This document shows positions 51,136 through 59,057 of a stretch of DNA of 64,000 bases, piece after piece. Position 1 is the first letter of the stretch, and every line of letters begins with the position of its first letter. The notes below the pieces were generated by a model. The model was given only the letters and a program-made list of their open reading frames with translations. It had not been told where the DNA came from and searched no databases. Source of the DNA: Gemmiger formicilis (lineage in GTDB: Bacteria > Bacillota > Clostridia > Oscillospirales > Ruminococcaceae); the NCBI RefSeq assembly GCF_018784445.1, contig NZ_WQOH01000052.1:244810-308809 (forward strand). The letters are read 5' to 3'. Position numbers and translations under genes: made by a program.

Positions 51136-51855
51136 TCACACTTTCTGCCGCAATTTTTTCTCTTCTTCCTCCGTCAGCTCCCGCCATTGGCCGGGGGCCA
51201 GTGCAGCATCCAGCGCCACGCCGCCGATGCTCTCGCGATGCAGGGCGTTCACGCCCGCGTCATACACGCCGAACATTCTTTTTATCTGGTGGTACACGCC
51301 CTGCCGCAGCGTCACACGCACGGTCAGGCCGTCGTCGGTCAGCGGTTCCACTCCTGCTGGGGCCATCGTCTCGCCGTCGGCCAGCGTCACACCCTCAGCA
51401 AAGCCGCGCCGCATAGCGTCGGTCAGCGGGGTATCCAGCGTTACAACGTACTGTTTCTTCACATGGTGGGCAGGGGAGAGGATATCATGCGCCAGTGCGC
51501 CGTCGTCGGTCAACAGCACAAAGCCGGTGCTCGTCTTGTCCAGCCGCCCGGCCGGGAACAACTCCCGCCGGGGGAAGTCCGCCGCCACCAAATCGACCAC
51601 CGTCGTATCCTTCTTGTCGCGGCTGGCGCTGACGACGCCCTCGGGCTTATTGAGCATGATGTAGACGTATTTCCGGTACGCGCCTGCCAGCGGTACACCG
51701 TCCAGCGCCACGGCAGCGGTGTGCTCGTCCAGCTGGGTGTCCGCCTTGCGGCAGACTGCGCCGTCAATCATCACGCGTCCCTTCGTCACGGCCTTGCGGC
51801 TCTCGCTGCGGGTCATGCCGGTGCGCTCGGCCAGGTACTTGTCCAGCCGCATCAT
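51136..51855 (-). CDS. rsuA: 16S rRNA pseudouridine synthase RsuA-type
   Basis: A 239-residue enzyme that makes pseudouridine in small-subunit rRNA. An N-terminal S4-like RNA-binding domain (MMRLDKYLAERTG) is followed by the catalytic fold, with Asp106 in AGRLDKTSTG and HQIKRMFG in the C-terminal part. The ATG at 51855 overlaps the stop of the ybaK gene, so the two are translationally coupled. Confidence 0.93.
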   Translation of the reverse strand: MMRLDKYLAERTGMTRSESRKAVTKGRVMIDGAVCRKADTQLDEHTAAVALDGVPLAGAYRKYVYIMLNKPEGVVSASRDKKDTTVVDLVAADFPRRELFPAGRLDKTSTGFVLLTDDGALAHDILSPAHHVKKQYVVTLDTPLTDAMRRGFAEGVTLADGETMAPAGVEPLTDDGLTVRVTLRQGVYHQIKRMFGVYDAGVNALHRESIGGVALDAALAPGQWRELTEEEEKKLRQKV

Positions 51856-52346
51856 GCGTCGTGCTCCTGGGTGATGGCCGCCGTTTTGCCGCGCGTGACC
51901 TTGATAAGGTCGGCGGGGGAGCACTCAATTTGCGTGCCGATGCGCCCGCCGGAAACAAGCATCGTGTCCTGGGCAAGGCAGCTCTCGTCAAACACGGTGA
52001 CGAACTGCTTTTTCATGCCCACCGGGCTGCAGCCGCCCCGGATGTAGCCGGTGACTTTGTTGATGTCGGCGACGTGGATCATCGCCACGCTCTTGACGCC
52101 TGCGGCCTTGGCAGCCTTTTTCAGGTCCAACTCGGCCAGCACCGGCACGACAAAGACGTAATAATTGCGGTCCGCACCTTGGGTGACCAGCGTTTTGAAC
52201 ACCTTGGCCGGGTCCTGCCCGGTCAGCCGCGCCACGTTCGCGCCGTCCACAGCCTGGCCTTCCTCATGGGGGTATTCATGTGCGGAGTAGGCGACCTTCG
52301 CCCGTTCCAGCATCCGCATTGCATTGGTTTTTGCTTCTTTTGGCAT
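51852..52346 (-). CDS. ybaK: Cys-tRNA(Pro)/Cys-tRNA(Cys) deacylase YbaK/EbsC
   Basis: A 164-residue trans-editing domain protein that hydrolyses mischarged Cys-tRNA(Pro). Typical segments are VFKTLVTQGADRNYYVFVVP, ELDLKKAAKAAG (with the catalytic Lys region) and GYIRGGCSPVGMKK. ATG 52346 is chosen since GAGG lies about 7 bases upstream; longer frames run through the family-B element. It overlaps rsuA. Confidence 0.9.
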   Translation of the reverse strand: MPKEAKTNAMRMLERAKVAYSAHEYPHEEGQAVDGANVARLTGQDPAKVFKTLVTQGADRNYYVFVVPVLAELDLKKAAKAAGVKSVAMIHVADINKVTGYIRGGCSPVGMKKQFVTVFDESCLAQDTMLVSGGRIGTQIECSPADLIKVTRGKTAAITQEHDA

Positions 52347-52373
52347 ATTGGCAACCTCTTTATCTTCTCTTTG

Positions 52374-52510
52374 CCTTCCCCCTTGGGGGGAGGTGGCCCG
52401 CAGGGCCGGATGAGGGGCGCGTGTTCCTGGCAACCCTCTGTTGGGCAATAATGGGCAAGGCCGCCCCTCATCAGTCCGCTTCGCGGACAGCTTCCCCCAA
52501 GGGGGAAGCC
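52374..52510. repeat. Family-B element, copy B5
   Basis: CCTTCCCCCTTGGGGGGAGG, GGCCGGATGAGGGG, CCCCTCATCAGTCCGC and CTTCCCCCAAGGGGGAAGCC. The right half is almost the same as that of B4 (GTCCGCTTCGCG). It lies just upstream of the ybaK start and before the aroF promoter. Confidence 0.83.
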
Positions 52511-52556
52511 TTTGCGTTCCTATTATATAACCCCTAAACAAATTTCGCAAGGGGGC

Positions 52557-52585
52557 TTGACTTTAGCGCTTTAAAGTGTTAGAAT
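52557..52585 (+). promoter_or_regulatory. Promoter of the DAHP synthase gene
   Basis: TTGACT and TAGAAT with a 17-base spacer, 56 bases before the ATG. Confidence 0.72.
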
Positions 52586-52641
52586 ACCGTCATTGAAATA
52601 AATCCATCGTGTATTAGATAGGAAAGACAGGAGAACCCACC

Positions 52642-53661
52642 ATGATCATCGTATTGAAACAGCACGCACCCGCCAAAAAAGTCGAAGCCTTCTGCAAAGA
52701 ACTGAACGGCATGGGGTATCAGATCAACGACTCCGTCGGCAGCGACACCCACATCCTGGGCCTGATTGGTGACACCAAGGCCCTTGCTGAAAGCTGGGTG
52801 CTGGCAAACCCGGTCGTCGAGACCTGCCGCCGCGTGTCTGAGCCGTACAAAAAGGCCAACCGCAAGTTCCATCCGGACGACACGATTGTCGATGTGGGCG
52901 GGCACAAAATGGGCGGCGGCTACTTTGCCGTGATGAGCGGTCCCTGCAGCGTCGAGAGCAAAGAGCAGATCACCTATGTGGCCCAGCGCGTGCAGGCCGC
53001 CGGGGCCAGCATCTTGCGCGGTGGTGCGTTCAAACCCCGCACCAGCCCGTACAGCTTCCAGGGTCTGCGCGCCGAGGGTCTGGAACTTTTGCAGGAAGCC
53101 CGTAAGGTCACCGGCCAGCCCATCGTGACTGAGCTGATGAACAACGAGCATATTCCGCTGTTCCTGGACGCCAAGGTGGACATGATCCAGATCGGCGCAC
53201 GCAATATGCAGAACTTTGAGCTGCTCAAAGCCGTCGGCAAGCTGAACGTGCCGGTGCTCCTGAAGCGCGGCCTGTCCTCGACGCTGGAAGAGCTGGTCAT
53301 GAGCGCCGAGTACATCATGGCCGAGGGCAACCCCAATGTTGTTTTGTGTGAGCGCGGCATCCGCACCTTTGAGACGAGCATGCGCAACACGTTGGACATT
53401 TCCGCCGTACCTATGCTGAAAAAGATGACCCATCTGCCCGTCGTCATCGACCCGAGCCATGCGGCGGGTATCGCGTTCATGGTGCCCGATCTGGCAAAGG
53501 CCGCCGTGGCCGTCGGCGCGGATGGTCTGATGATCGAGACGCACAACGACCCGGCCAAGGCCAAGAGCGACGGTGCCCAGAGCCTGACCCCCGACCAGTT
53601 CGACGACCTGATGAGCATCATCAAACCGGAGCTGGAGTTCTTTGGGAAGAAACTGAACTAA
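52642..53661 (+). CDS. aroF: 3-deoxy-7-phosphoheptulonate synthase (type I beta)
   Basis: A 339-residue enzyme joining PEP and erythrose 4-phosphate, the first shikimate step. An N-terminal ferredoxin-like regulatory domain (MIIVLKQHAPAKKVEAFCKE) is followed by the KDPG-aldolase-like barrel: MSGPCSVES, RGGAFKPRTSPYSFQG, LLKRGLSSTLEE and VVIDPSHAAG are the substrate and metal segments. The N-terminal domain is the type seen in enzymes inhibited by aromatic amino acids. It stands alone between its promoter and hairpins. Confidence 0.94.
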   Translation: MIIVLKQHAPAKKVEAFCKELNGMGYQINDSVGSDTHILGLIGDTKALAESWVLANPVVETCRRVSEPYKKANRKFHPDDTIVDVGGHKMGGGYFAVMSGPCSVESKEQITYVAQRVQAAGASILRGGAFKPRTSPYSFQGLRAEGLELLQEARKVTGQPIVTELMNNEHIPLFLDAKVDMIQIGARNMQNFELLKAVGKLNVPVLLKRGLSSTLEELVMSAEYIMAEGNPNVVLCERGIRTFETSMRNTLDISAVPMLKKMTHLPVVIDPSHAAGIAFMVPDLAKAAVAVGADGLMIETHNDPAKAKSDGAQSLTPDQFDDLMSIIKPELEFFGKKLN

Positions 53662-53684
53662 GGCTTCCCCCGAGGGGGAAGCCT
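53661..53684. repeat. Solo family-B terminal hairpin used as a 3' hairpin
   Basis: AGGCTTCCCCC / GGGGGAAGCCT directly at the aroF stop (first base overlaps the stop codon). Confidence 0.7.
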
Positions 53685-53686
53685 TT

Positions 53687-53713
53687 GCGGGCTGATGCAA
53701 GCATCGGCCCCTA
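53687..53713. repeat. Family-A palindrome, half unit
   Basis: GCGGGCTGATGCAAGCATCG and GCCCCTAC: only the reversed tag is kept. Confidence 0.65.
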
Positions 53714-53722
53714 CAACAAAAC

Positions 53723-53765
53723 AAAAATCGCGGCTGTCCTTTTCCCGGGCAGCCGCGATTTTTTA
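53723..53765. terminator. Bidirectional terminator between aroF and the SDR gene
   Basis: AATCGCGGCTG / CAGCCGCGATT with A-run on the left and six T residues on the right. The SDR stop overlaps its right edge. Confidence 0.85.
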
Positions 53766-54530
53766 TCGCTTATACAATTTTTTCCGCTGCTGGTGGGCAG
53801 CGATCTTGATATACACCGGCCGCGGCAGGAAGCGGCCCAGCGTCATGCCGGCGGCTACCAGCGGGCTGGGCACAATGACCGTCTTGCGGCGGGCTATGCC
53901 GTCCAGCGCACAGCGCACGCAGTATTCCGGCGTGATGCCCCGCAGCGCAAACTCCACGTTGGCTACGGCGTTGAACTCGGTATCCACCGGCCCGGGGCAG
54001 AGGCAGCCCGCGTACACCGGGCTGTGGGCCTCGCGCAACTCCTGGGCTAAGGCGCTGGTCAGGCTGACAACGTAGGATTTCGTGGCGTAGTAGGTCGCCA
54101 TATACGGCCCGGCAGGCATCAGCCCCGCGCAGGAGCCGACGTTCAGCAGCGCACCGAAGCCCTGCTTGTAAAGCTTCTGGCCGATTCTTTTCGTCAGGAT
54201 GTGTACCGCGCGGATGTTGAGCGCCAGCATATCCAGGTCTTTGTCTAAATCGGTCTGCAAAAACGGCCCGCAGTCGCCAAAGCCCGCGTTGTTGATGAAC
54301 AGATCCACGCGGCGGTCGTCCAGCGCCTTGACCAGCCGCAGGCACTCGCTTTTCTTCGAGAGGTCAGCGGTCATGATCTCGCAGACCGTCGTCAACTGGT
54401 CGGACAGTTTTTCCAGCCGGTCCGCGCGGCGGGCCACCAGCAGCAGGTTATACCCGCGTGCCGAAAGCTGGCGCGCAAACTCGGCCCCAATGCCGGAGCT
54501 TGCCCCGGTGATGACTGCAAATTTGGGCAT
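53763..54530 (-). CDS. SDR-family oxidoreductase
   Basis: A 255-residue classical short-chain dehydrogenase. The cofactor loop is VITGASSGIGAEFAR, NNAG occurs as FINNAGFGDCG, and the catalytic set is the Ser in NVGSCAG with YYATKSYV. Closest in style to YqjQ/DltE-like oxidoreductases acting on membrane or lipid substrates. The C-terminus ends basic (HQQRKKLYKR), compatible with membrane association. Substrate unknown. Confidence 0.9.
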   Translation of the reverse strand: MPKFAVITGASSGIGAEFARQLSARGYNLLLVARRADRLEKLSDQLTTVCEIMTADLSKKSECLRLVKALDDRRVDLFINNAGFGDCGPFLQTDLDKDLDMLALNIRAVHILTKRIGQKLYKQGFGALLNVGSCAGLMPAGPYMATYYATKSYVVSLTSALAQELREAHSPVYAGCLCPGPVDTEFNAVANVEFALRGITPEYCVRCALDGIARRKTVIVPSPLVAAGMTLGRFLPRPVYIKIAAHQQRKKLYKR

Positions 54531-54555
54531 AGGAAACCTCCTTCATTTACAAAAA

Positions 54556-54748
54556 AGGCTTCCCCCGAGGGGGAAGCTGTCGCCGAAGGCGACTGATGAG
54601 GGCGAACCTTGCCGTTACACCTCGTTCGCGGGGAAGCCGCCCCTCATCCGGCCCTGCAGGCCACCTTCAGTCTACGCGCTAAGAGCCGCCTACGGCGGTT
54701 GCGCTCCGACACGCGCCTGCGGGCGCAGCCCCTCGGGGAAAAGCTTTT
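54556..54748. repeat. Family-B MITE-like element, long copy B7 (inverted relative to B4)
   Basis: AGGCTTCCCCCGAGGGGGAA, CTGATGAGGG, CCCCTCATCCGGCC and CCCCTCGGGGAAAAGC. Bases 54659-54735 are the exact reverse complement of 49673-49749. Confidence 0.82.
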
Positions 54749-54752
54749 TACA

Positions 54753-55730
54753 TTAGTGGTGCCGTCCCACGCCGCCGCCGCGGGTGGAACCGCCGCCGGA
54801 ACGGAACCCGCCGCCCGAGGGGCGCGAGCCGCCGGAGGGACGACTGCGGCCTACACCGCCGCCGCTGCTGAAACCGCCGCCCGAGTGGAACCCACCCGAA
54901 GGACGGCTGCTGGGCCTGGGGCCGCCACCGGGACGCGGGCCGCCAAACCCACCACCGCGCGGCGGGGGAGGGGGCGGCGGGCGGCGCGGACGCCGGGAGG
55001 CACGGCCCACGCCGTACCAGAATACCGCATTGCCGCCGGGGCCGGGGCCATATCCGGGGCCGCGCGGCGGGCGTGGACGGCGCGGGCGCAGCAGCACCGA
55101 GACGATCCACAGAATCAGGATAACGGCAAAAATTACAAGAATCATACTCATAATGTTCGGTCCTGTCCGGTACGTCGTGCTGCCGGTATCGCTGCTCAGC
55201 GTCACGCCATAGATGCTGCACAGCCTATCGGCCAGCGCCCGCACGGTTTTCTGCGTACCTGTGTCATAATCGCCTTTTGCCCAGTAGGGTTCCAGATATT
55301 CATCCAGCAGCGAACCCAGCGTGCTGACACTCAGGCGGCTTTCCAACCCGGTGCCGCGCATGATGTAGTAGTCGCCGCCGTCTGCCTCATAAGGGGCCAA
55401 CAGCAGCAGTACACCGTTGTCCTGGTCAGCCGAGCCAAGCTCCCAGGCCGTAAAGACGTTGTAGGCAAAGCCTTCCATCGTCGTGTTGCCCAGCGCTTCC
55501 TCCACCGTGTAGACGCCGATCTGCGCACCGCAGGCATCGGACAGCTGGCTGGAAATAGCGTAGATGTATTCCTCGGTATCCGCCGAGAGAATATTTGCGT
55601 GGTCGGCCACCGGGTTTTTGGCATCCACATCCACGGCGGGCGCAGCCAGGGCGGGCAGTGCGGTCAGCACCAGCGCCGCCGCCACCGCACCGGCAGCCGC
55701 CGCGCGTTTGGCAAATGTTTTCAGTTTCAT
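54753..55730 (-). CDS. TPM-domain (YgcG-like) secreted/membrane protein with Gly/Pro/Arg-rich tail
   Basis: A 325-residue protein: signal peptide ending near ALA-AP (about 29), a TPM_phosphatase-like domain (VADHANILSADTEEYIYAIS to about 175), a membrane helix (195-212), and a long low-complexity tail rich in RP, a run of seven Pro, GGG and SGG ending GGGVGRHH. TPM proteins such as YgcG occur next to LemA genes, as here. Role in envelope stress or protease-linked turnover is inferred. The tail composition gives GC-skewed DNA and many antisense open frames. Confidence 0.85.
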   Translation of the reverse strand: MKLKTFAKRAAAAGAVAAALVLTALPALAAPAVDVDAKNPVADHANILSADTEEYIYAISSQLSDACGAQIGVYTVEEALGNTTMEGFAYNVFTAWELGSADQDNGVLLLLAPYEADGGDYYIMRGTGLESRLSVSTLGSLLDEYLEPYWAKGDYDTGTQKTVRALADRLCSIYGVTLSSDTGSTTYRTGPNIMSMILVIFAVILILWIVSVLLRPRRPRPPRGPGYGPGPGGNAVFWYGVGRASRRPRRPPPPPPPRGGGFGGPRPGGGPRPSSRPSGGFHSGGGFSSGGGVGRSRPSGGSRPSGGGFRSGGGSTRGGGVGRHH

Positions 55731-55752
55731 AATTTTCCCTTGTTATTGTGGT

Positions 55753-56388
55753 TTATTGGGGTGCAAATCGGGAAATTTCCCGCACGCCCCATATACCGGA
55801 AATCACATTGGCGGGGAACTGAGCGGTCGTCGTCTCGTAGCTCTCCACCGACTGGTTGTAGGCCGCAGCCGCGCGTTCAATGGTGGCCTGGGCCGAGACA
55901 AAGGCGTTGTACTGGTTGTTGATGGCCTGCTGGGTGCTGGCGTCCACTTTATTATTGACCGCCGCGTACAGCGCATCCACTGCGTTATACAAATCGCGGT
56001 TGGCGTTGTACTGGGCGGCGGGGTCAGCTGCCGTGTTGTTCCAGACTTCCAGCGCGACCCGGGCGTCCTGCAGGGCCTCTGTCGGGGCGTCTTCTAGGTA
56101 GCCGACCTGCTTGATGAGGTTAGCCGCCGCGTCCACCTGGGTGCCAAAATCGGTCTGGATGCTGTTGTTGTACTTGTCGATGGCGGTGTAGAGCTTCGCT
56201 GTATCGTTGTATTTTCCTTTCAGCTTTGCCCCGCCGATGCCAAACACCGACACGAGCGCCAGCGCGACGAGCACGACCGATGCCGTGCTGCGCTTTTTGG
56301 CCGGGGCGGGCAGCTTTGACTCGACCTCGCCCAGCACTTCCAGCTGCGGGCCATGGATGGTAAAGGTTTCCTGTTGTTCAAGTTGCAT
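55753..56388 (-). CDS. LemA-family protein
   Basis: A 211-residue protein: a cytosolic N-terminus with a stretch TFTIHGPQLEVLGEVES, one membrane helix (about 38-55), then the LemA helical bundle (YNDTAKLYTAIDKYNNSIQTDF, VSAQATIERAAAAYNQSVE, FPANVISGIWG). LemA proteins are membrane-anchored coiled bundles of unclear function. The N-terminal 35 residues are longer than in most LemA. ATG 56388 is chosen; longer frames enter the repeat. Confidence 0.83.
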   Translation of the reverse strand: MQLEQQETFTIHGPQLEVLGEVESKLPAPAKKRSTASVVLVALALVSVFGIGGAKLKGKYNDTAKLYTAIDKYNNSIQTDFGTQVDAAANLIKQVGYLEDAPTEALQDARVALEVWNNTAADPAAQYNANRDLYNAVDALYAAVNNKVDASTQQAINNQYNAFVSAQATIERAAAAYNQSVESYETTTAQFPANVISGIWGVREISRFAPQ

Positions 56389-56409
56389 TGCAAATACCTG
56401 TATTGCACC

Positions 56410-56494
56410 GTAGGGGCCGGCATACCCGGCCCGCACGGTTATGGAAAACGGTCGTCTGCCATTCTCGGCGCGGGCGAACCATGTTCGCCCCTAC
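56410..56494. repeat. Family-A head-to-head pair
   Basis: GTAGGGGCCGGCATACCCGG, linker, GCGGGCGAACCATGTTCGCC and CCTAC. Confidence 0.82.
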
Positions 56495-56523
56495 ATACTC
56501 TGCCCCGGGATGGCTGTGCATAT

Positions 56524-56574
56524 AGGGAGGGGTCTTGACCCCTCCCCGGCGGTCAGAGGGCTGGCCCGCCCTAC
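56524..56574. repeat. GC-rich palindrome related to family A
   Basis: GGGAGGGGTCTTGACCCCTC plus CCC, then GGGCTGGCCCGCCCTAC. It is the middle element in a three-element array (56410-56629) between LemA and TelA. Confidence 0.6.
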
Positions 56575-56601
56575 AACCACCCGGAAATCGTGTGCCAATT
56601 T

Positions 56602-56629
56602 GCGGGGCGTCTGGGACGCCGCCCCCTAC
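56602..56629. repeat. Family-A-like palindrome, GACGCC subtype
   Basis: GCGGGGCGTCTGGGACGCCG and CCCCCTAC; sister of the copy at 26262. Confidence 0.65.
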
Positions 56630-56640
56630 AACGCAGCTTC

Positions 56641-57825
56641 TCAGCCGTTGATCTCCAGCATCTTCTGGCGCAGTTCACCCTCAATGCGGCCAAGCTCCTG
56701 CTCGGCGTTGGCGCGCTTGACCTTACCGTCGGCGCGGATCTTGTTCAGCTCATCCAGCGTCTCGATCAACTGCTTGTTCGTCTGCTGCAGGGTCTCGATA
56801 TCCACGATGCCGCGCTCGGACTCCTTGGCGATATCGATGGTGCCCTGTTTCAGCGTGGCGGCGTTCTTCTTCAGCAGCTCGTTCGTAGCGTCGGTCACAG
56901 CGCGCTCGGCGGCCATAGCCTGCTGGCTGTGGGCAATGCCCAGGGCCAGCACCATCTGGTTCTTCCACAGGGGGATGGTGTTCACGATGGTGGTCTGAAT
57001 CTTCTCGGCCATCATCGTGTCGTTGGACTGGATCAGACGGATCTGCGGGCCCATCTGGATGGAGACGTTGCGGGTCAGCTCCAGATCGTAGAGCTTTTTC
57101 TCAAAGCGGTCGCACATATCGGCCAGGTCGCGGGCGGCCTGGGCATCCTCGGGCAGCTGGGTACGCTGGGCCTTCTCCTGGGCGGCTTTCAGCTCATTGG
57201 CACGCACATCGGCCAGCTTCTTTTTGCCGGCCAGAATGTACATCGTCAGCTCTTTGAAGTAGACGAGGTTGTACTCGTACATCTTATCGAGCATGGCAAT
57301 GTCCTTCATCAGGACGACCTGGTGATCTTCCAGCTTCGCCTTGATGCGCTCGACGTTTTTGTCGGCGCTGTCATAGCGGGTCTTGAGCTGCTCGATGCTG
57401 TTGGACGTCTTTTTGAAGAAGCCCAGAATACCCTTGGGCTGCTCGGCGTTGGCGTCAAAGCCCTGCAGTTCGGCAATCAGGCCGGTGATAAGCTCGCCGG
57501 TCTCGCCCATATCCTGAGTCTTGACGCGGGAGAGCGCCGTCTCGGAGAAGTCGCTCAGCTTTTTCTGGCTGGCGGCACCGTACTGCAAGACCATCTGGGA
57601 GTTAGTCAGGTCGATTTTTTCGGCAAAATCGTTGACCATCTTCTGCTCCTCAGGGGAGAGGGGGGTATCCTCCACCTGCACGGGAGTTGCCTTCTTGCTT
57701 TCCTCGACGATTTTTTCATCAGCGGCGGGGTCAAGGGTCAGCGTCGGGGCGGCGGGGGCGGAGTCCAGGGTCAGGGTAGGGGCAACAGGGGCGTTCAGAT
57801 CCAGTTCATTGTTCAGGTCAGCCAT
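56641..57825 (-). CDS. Toxic anion resistance protein (TelA/KlaA family)
   Basis: A 394-residue soluble, largely helical protein. The family blocks are FAEKIDLTNSQMVLQYGAASQKK, LGFFKKTSNSIEQLKTRYDSA, MYEYNLVYFKELTMYILAGK and the C-terminal NAATLKQGTIDIAKESERG. A low-complexity acidic N-terminus (about 1-60) contains duplicated TLTLD-type units. TelA relatives are linked to tellurite and cell-envelope stress; the mechanism is not known. It is paired with the XpaC gene just upstream (27 bases). Confidence 0.9.
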   Translation of the reverse strand: MADLNNELDLNAPVAPTLTLDSAPAAPTLTLDPAADEKIVEESKKATPVQVEDTPLSPEEQKMVNDFAEKIDLTNSQMVLQYGAASQKKLSDFSETALSRVKTQDMGETGELITGLIAELQGFDANAEQPKGILGFFKKTSNSIEQLKTRYDSADKNVERIKAKLEDHQVVLMKDIAMLDKMYEYNLVYFKELTMYILAGKKKLADVRANELKAAQEKAQRTQLPEDAQAARDLADMCDRFEKKLYDLELTRNVSIQMGPQIRLIQSNDTMMAEKIQTTIVNTIPLWKNQMVLALGIAHSQQAMAAERAVTDATNELLKKNAATLKQGTIDIAKESERGIVDIETLQQTNKQLIETLDELNKIRADGKVKRANAEQELGRIEGELRQKMLEING

Positions 57826-57852
57826 GGTCGTTTGTCCTTTCTGCATATACTT

Positions 57853-58482
57853 TTATTTCGTAAGGTTCTGGCTTTTCAGGATGCTGTCCAGTACCTCGAT
57901 GTCGGTCGAAATATCCATTGCCTCAGCGCTGTACAGCGCGTCCAGCAGGTTTTCAAAGGCGGCGGCGGTGGTATCGGCGTTGCGGCGCAGGTCAGCTTCG
58001 ATCTGGGCAGCATTATCGCCCTTGACACCCTGCTTTTCCAGCTCGGCGTAAGCGCCCATCAGCTTGACCATCTCCGGCAGGTAGTAGCGGGCAAAACGAT
58101 CGACATTGCGCGCTTTGTCCGGGGTCCTTGCCACGGTGTCCGCAATACTGCGGCCCGCTTTTTCCATGCGGTCCATCGCGTCGGAAAGCTGCTTGTCGGG
58201 AATTTCGTCGTTCAGTTTGTGCAGGGCATCCAGGTTGGCGGTGACGCCGTTGAGCAAGGCGTCCACGTCCTCACTGCCGGTGGCGTAAGCGACCGGCACC
58301 CGCACGACGCGGACGGGGCAGAGTTTTGTGCCCGCGATGTACACGCCCGCGCTGATGACCGTCGTGGCGATCAGCCCGCCCAGCGTGTAGATGGGCAGCA
58401 CCAGCGCCATAATGGGCCAGACCAGCGCCGCCAGATAGATGGGCAGCACCGGGCGTTTGGTTTTTTCCAGCCAGTTGGTCAT
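57853..58482 (-). CDS. XpaC-like 5-bromo-4-chloroindolyl phosphate hydrolysis family protein
   Basis: A 209-residue protein with two N-terminal membrane segments (about 14-55) and a cytosolic helical domain. The VDALLNGVTANLDALHKLND and LPEMVKLMGAYAELEKQG stretches match XpaC. XpaC and TelA genes commonly form a pair, suggesting a membrane-bound complex. ATG 58482 has GGAGGG upstream. First gene of the pair. Confidence 0.87.
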   Translation of the reverse strand: MTNWLEKTKRPVLPIYLAALVWPIMALVLPIYTLGGLIATTVISAGVYIAGTKLCPVRVVRVPVAYATGSEDVDALLNGVTANLDALHKLNDEIPDKQLSDAMDRMEKAGRSIADTVARTPDKARNVDRFARYYLPEMVKLMGAYAELEKQGVKGDNAAQIEADLRRNADTTAAAFENLLDALYSAEAMDISTDIEVLDSILKSQNLTK

Positions 58483-58531
58483 GCAACAGTCCCTCCAATA
58501 TAATATATACCTATTATAGAACAAAATCCGT

Positions 58532-59056
58532 TCACTTGCAACCGGTTAGCTGCAAAAATGGTTCCAATGCTGCGCCCCAGGTGGCTTGCAGGCGGGCGGG
58601 GGACCATGCGGCATTGGCGGGGCTGGTGCTGGGCAGCACGGTAGCGGGCAGGTGGGTCAGCGGCTCGGCATATTTTGCATAGATGCGCCCCGACGCCGCG
58701 CCGTTGCAGAACACCGCCTGCACGCCCAGCTTGCGTATCAGCGCAGCTACATCGTTGGGAACCGCGTTGCGGATGGACGCATCCGACGCGCCTTTGATAT
58801 CGCAGGCACCGATGGTATCCCACACGGCCAGGCCGTGATTCAAAATAATAGCTTTCTTCGCCTCGATGTCGGCCCAATCGGGTACAGGCTCCCCGGTCAC
58901 GGCGGCGATCATCGGCCAGAAGCGGTTCTGCTTGTGGCCGTAGAAAAAGCCCTGCTCCCTGCTTTTGGGGCTGGGGAAGCTGCCTAAAATCAGCGCATTG
59001 GCGCGGGCGCCGTGCAGCGGCGGCAGCCCGGGGCCGACGTGGGTGTACCCGGCCAT
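58532..59056 (-). CDS. DNA-deoxyinosine (hypoxanthine-DNA) glycosylase, UDG family 6-like
   Basis: A 174-residue uracil-DNA-glycosylase-fold enzyme that would remove deaminated adenine (hypoxanthine) from DNA. ALILGSFPSPKSREQGFFYG is the active-site strand with the family Asn/His residues further on (ILNHGLAVWD), and LPSTSPANAAWS is the DNA-minor-groove loop (HP-SPAN-like). ATG 59056 is one base from the stop of the HAD gene, so both are cotranscribed. Confidence 0.85.
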   Translation of the reverse strand: MAGYTHVGPGLPPLHGARANALILGSFPSPKSREQGFFYGHKQNRFWPMIAAVTGEPVPDWADIEAKKAIILNHGLAVWDTIGACDIKGASDASIRNAVPNDVAALIRKLGVQAVFCNGAASGRIYAKYAEPLTHLPATVLPSTSPANAAWSPARLQATWGAALEPFLQLTGCK

Positions 59057-59057
59057 C

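Noticed and set aside
54784..55212. Proline-rich rightward protein opposite the TPM-protein tail
   Set aside because: It is the antisense of the Gly/Arg/Pro-rich tail and has no start signal or domain.
56590..58503. A 637-codon rightward open frame opposite TelA and XpaC
   Set aside because: Same GC-driven shadow effect; the leftward genes have clear family motifs and ribosome sites, the rightward frame has neither.
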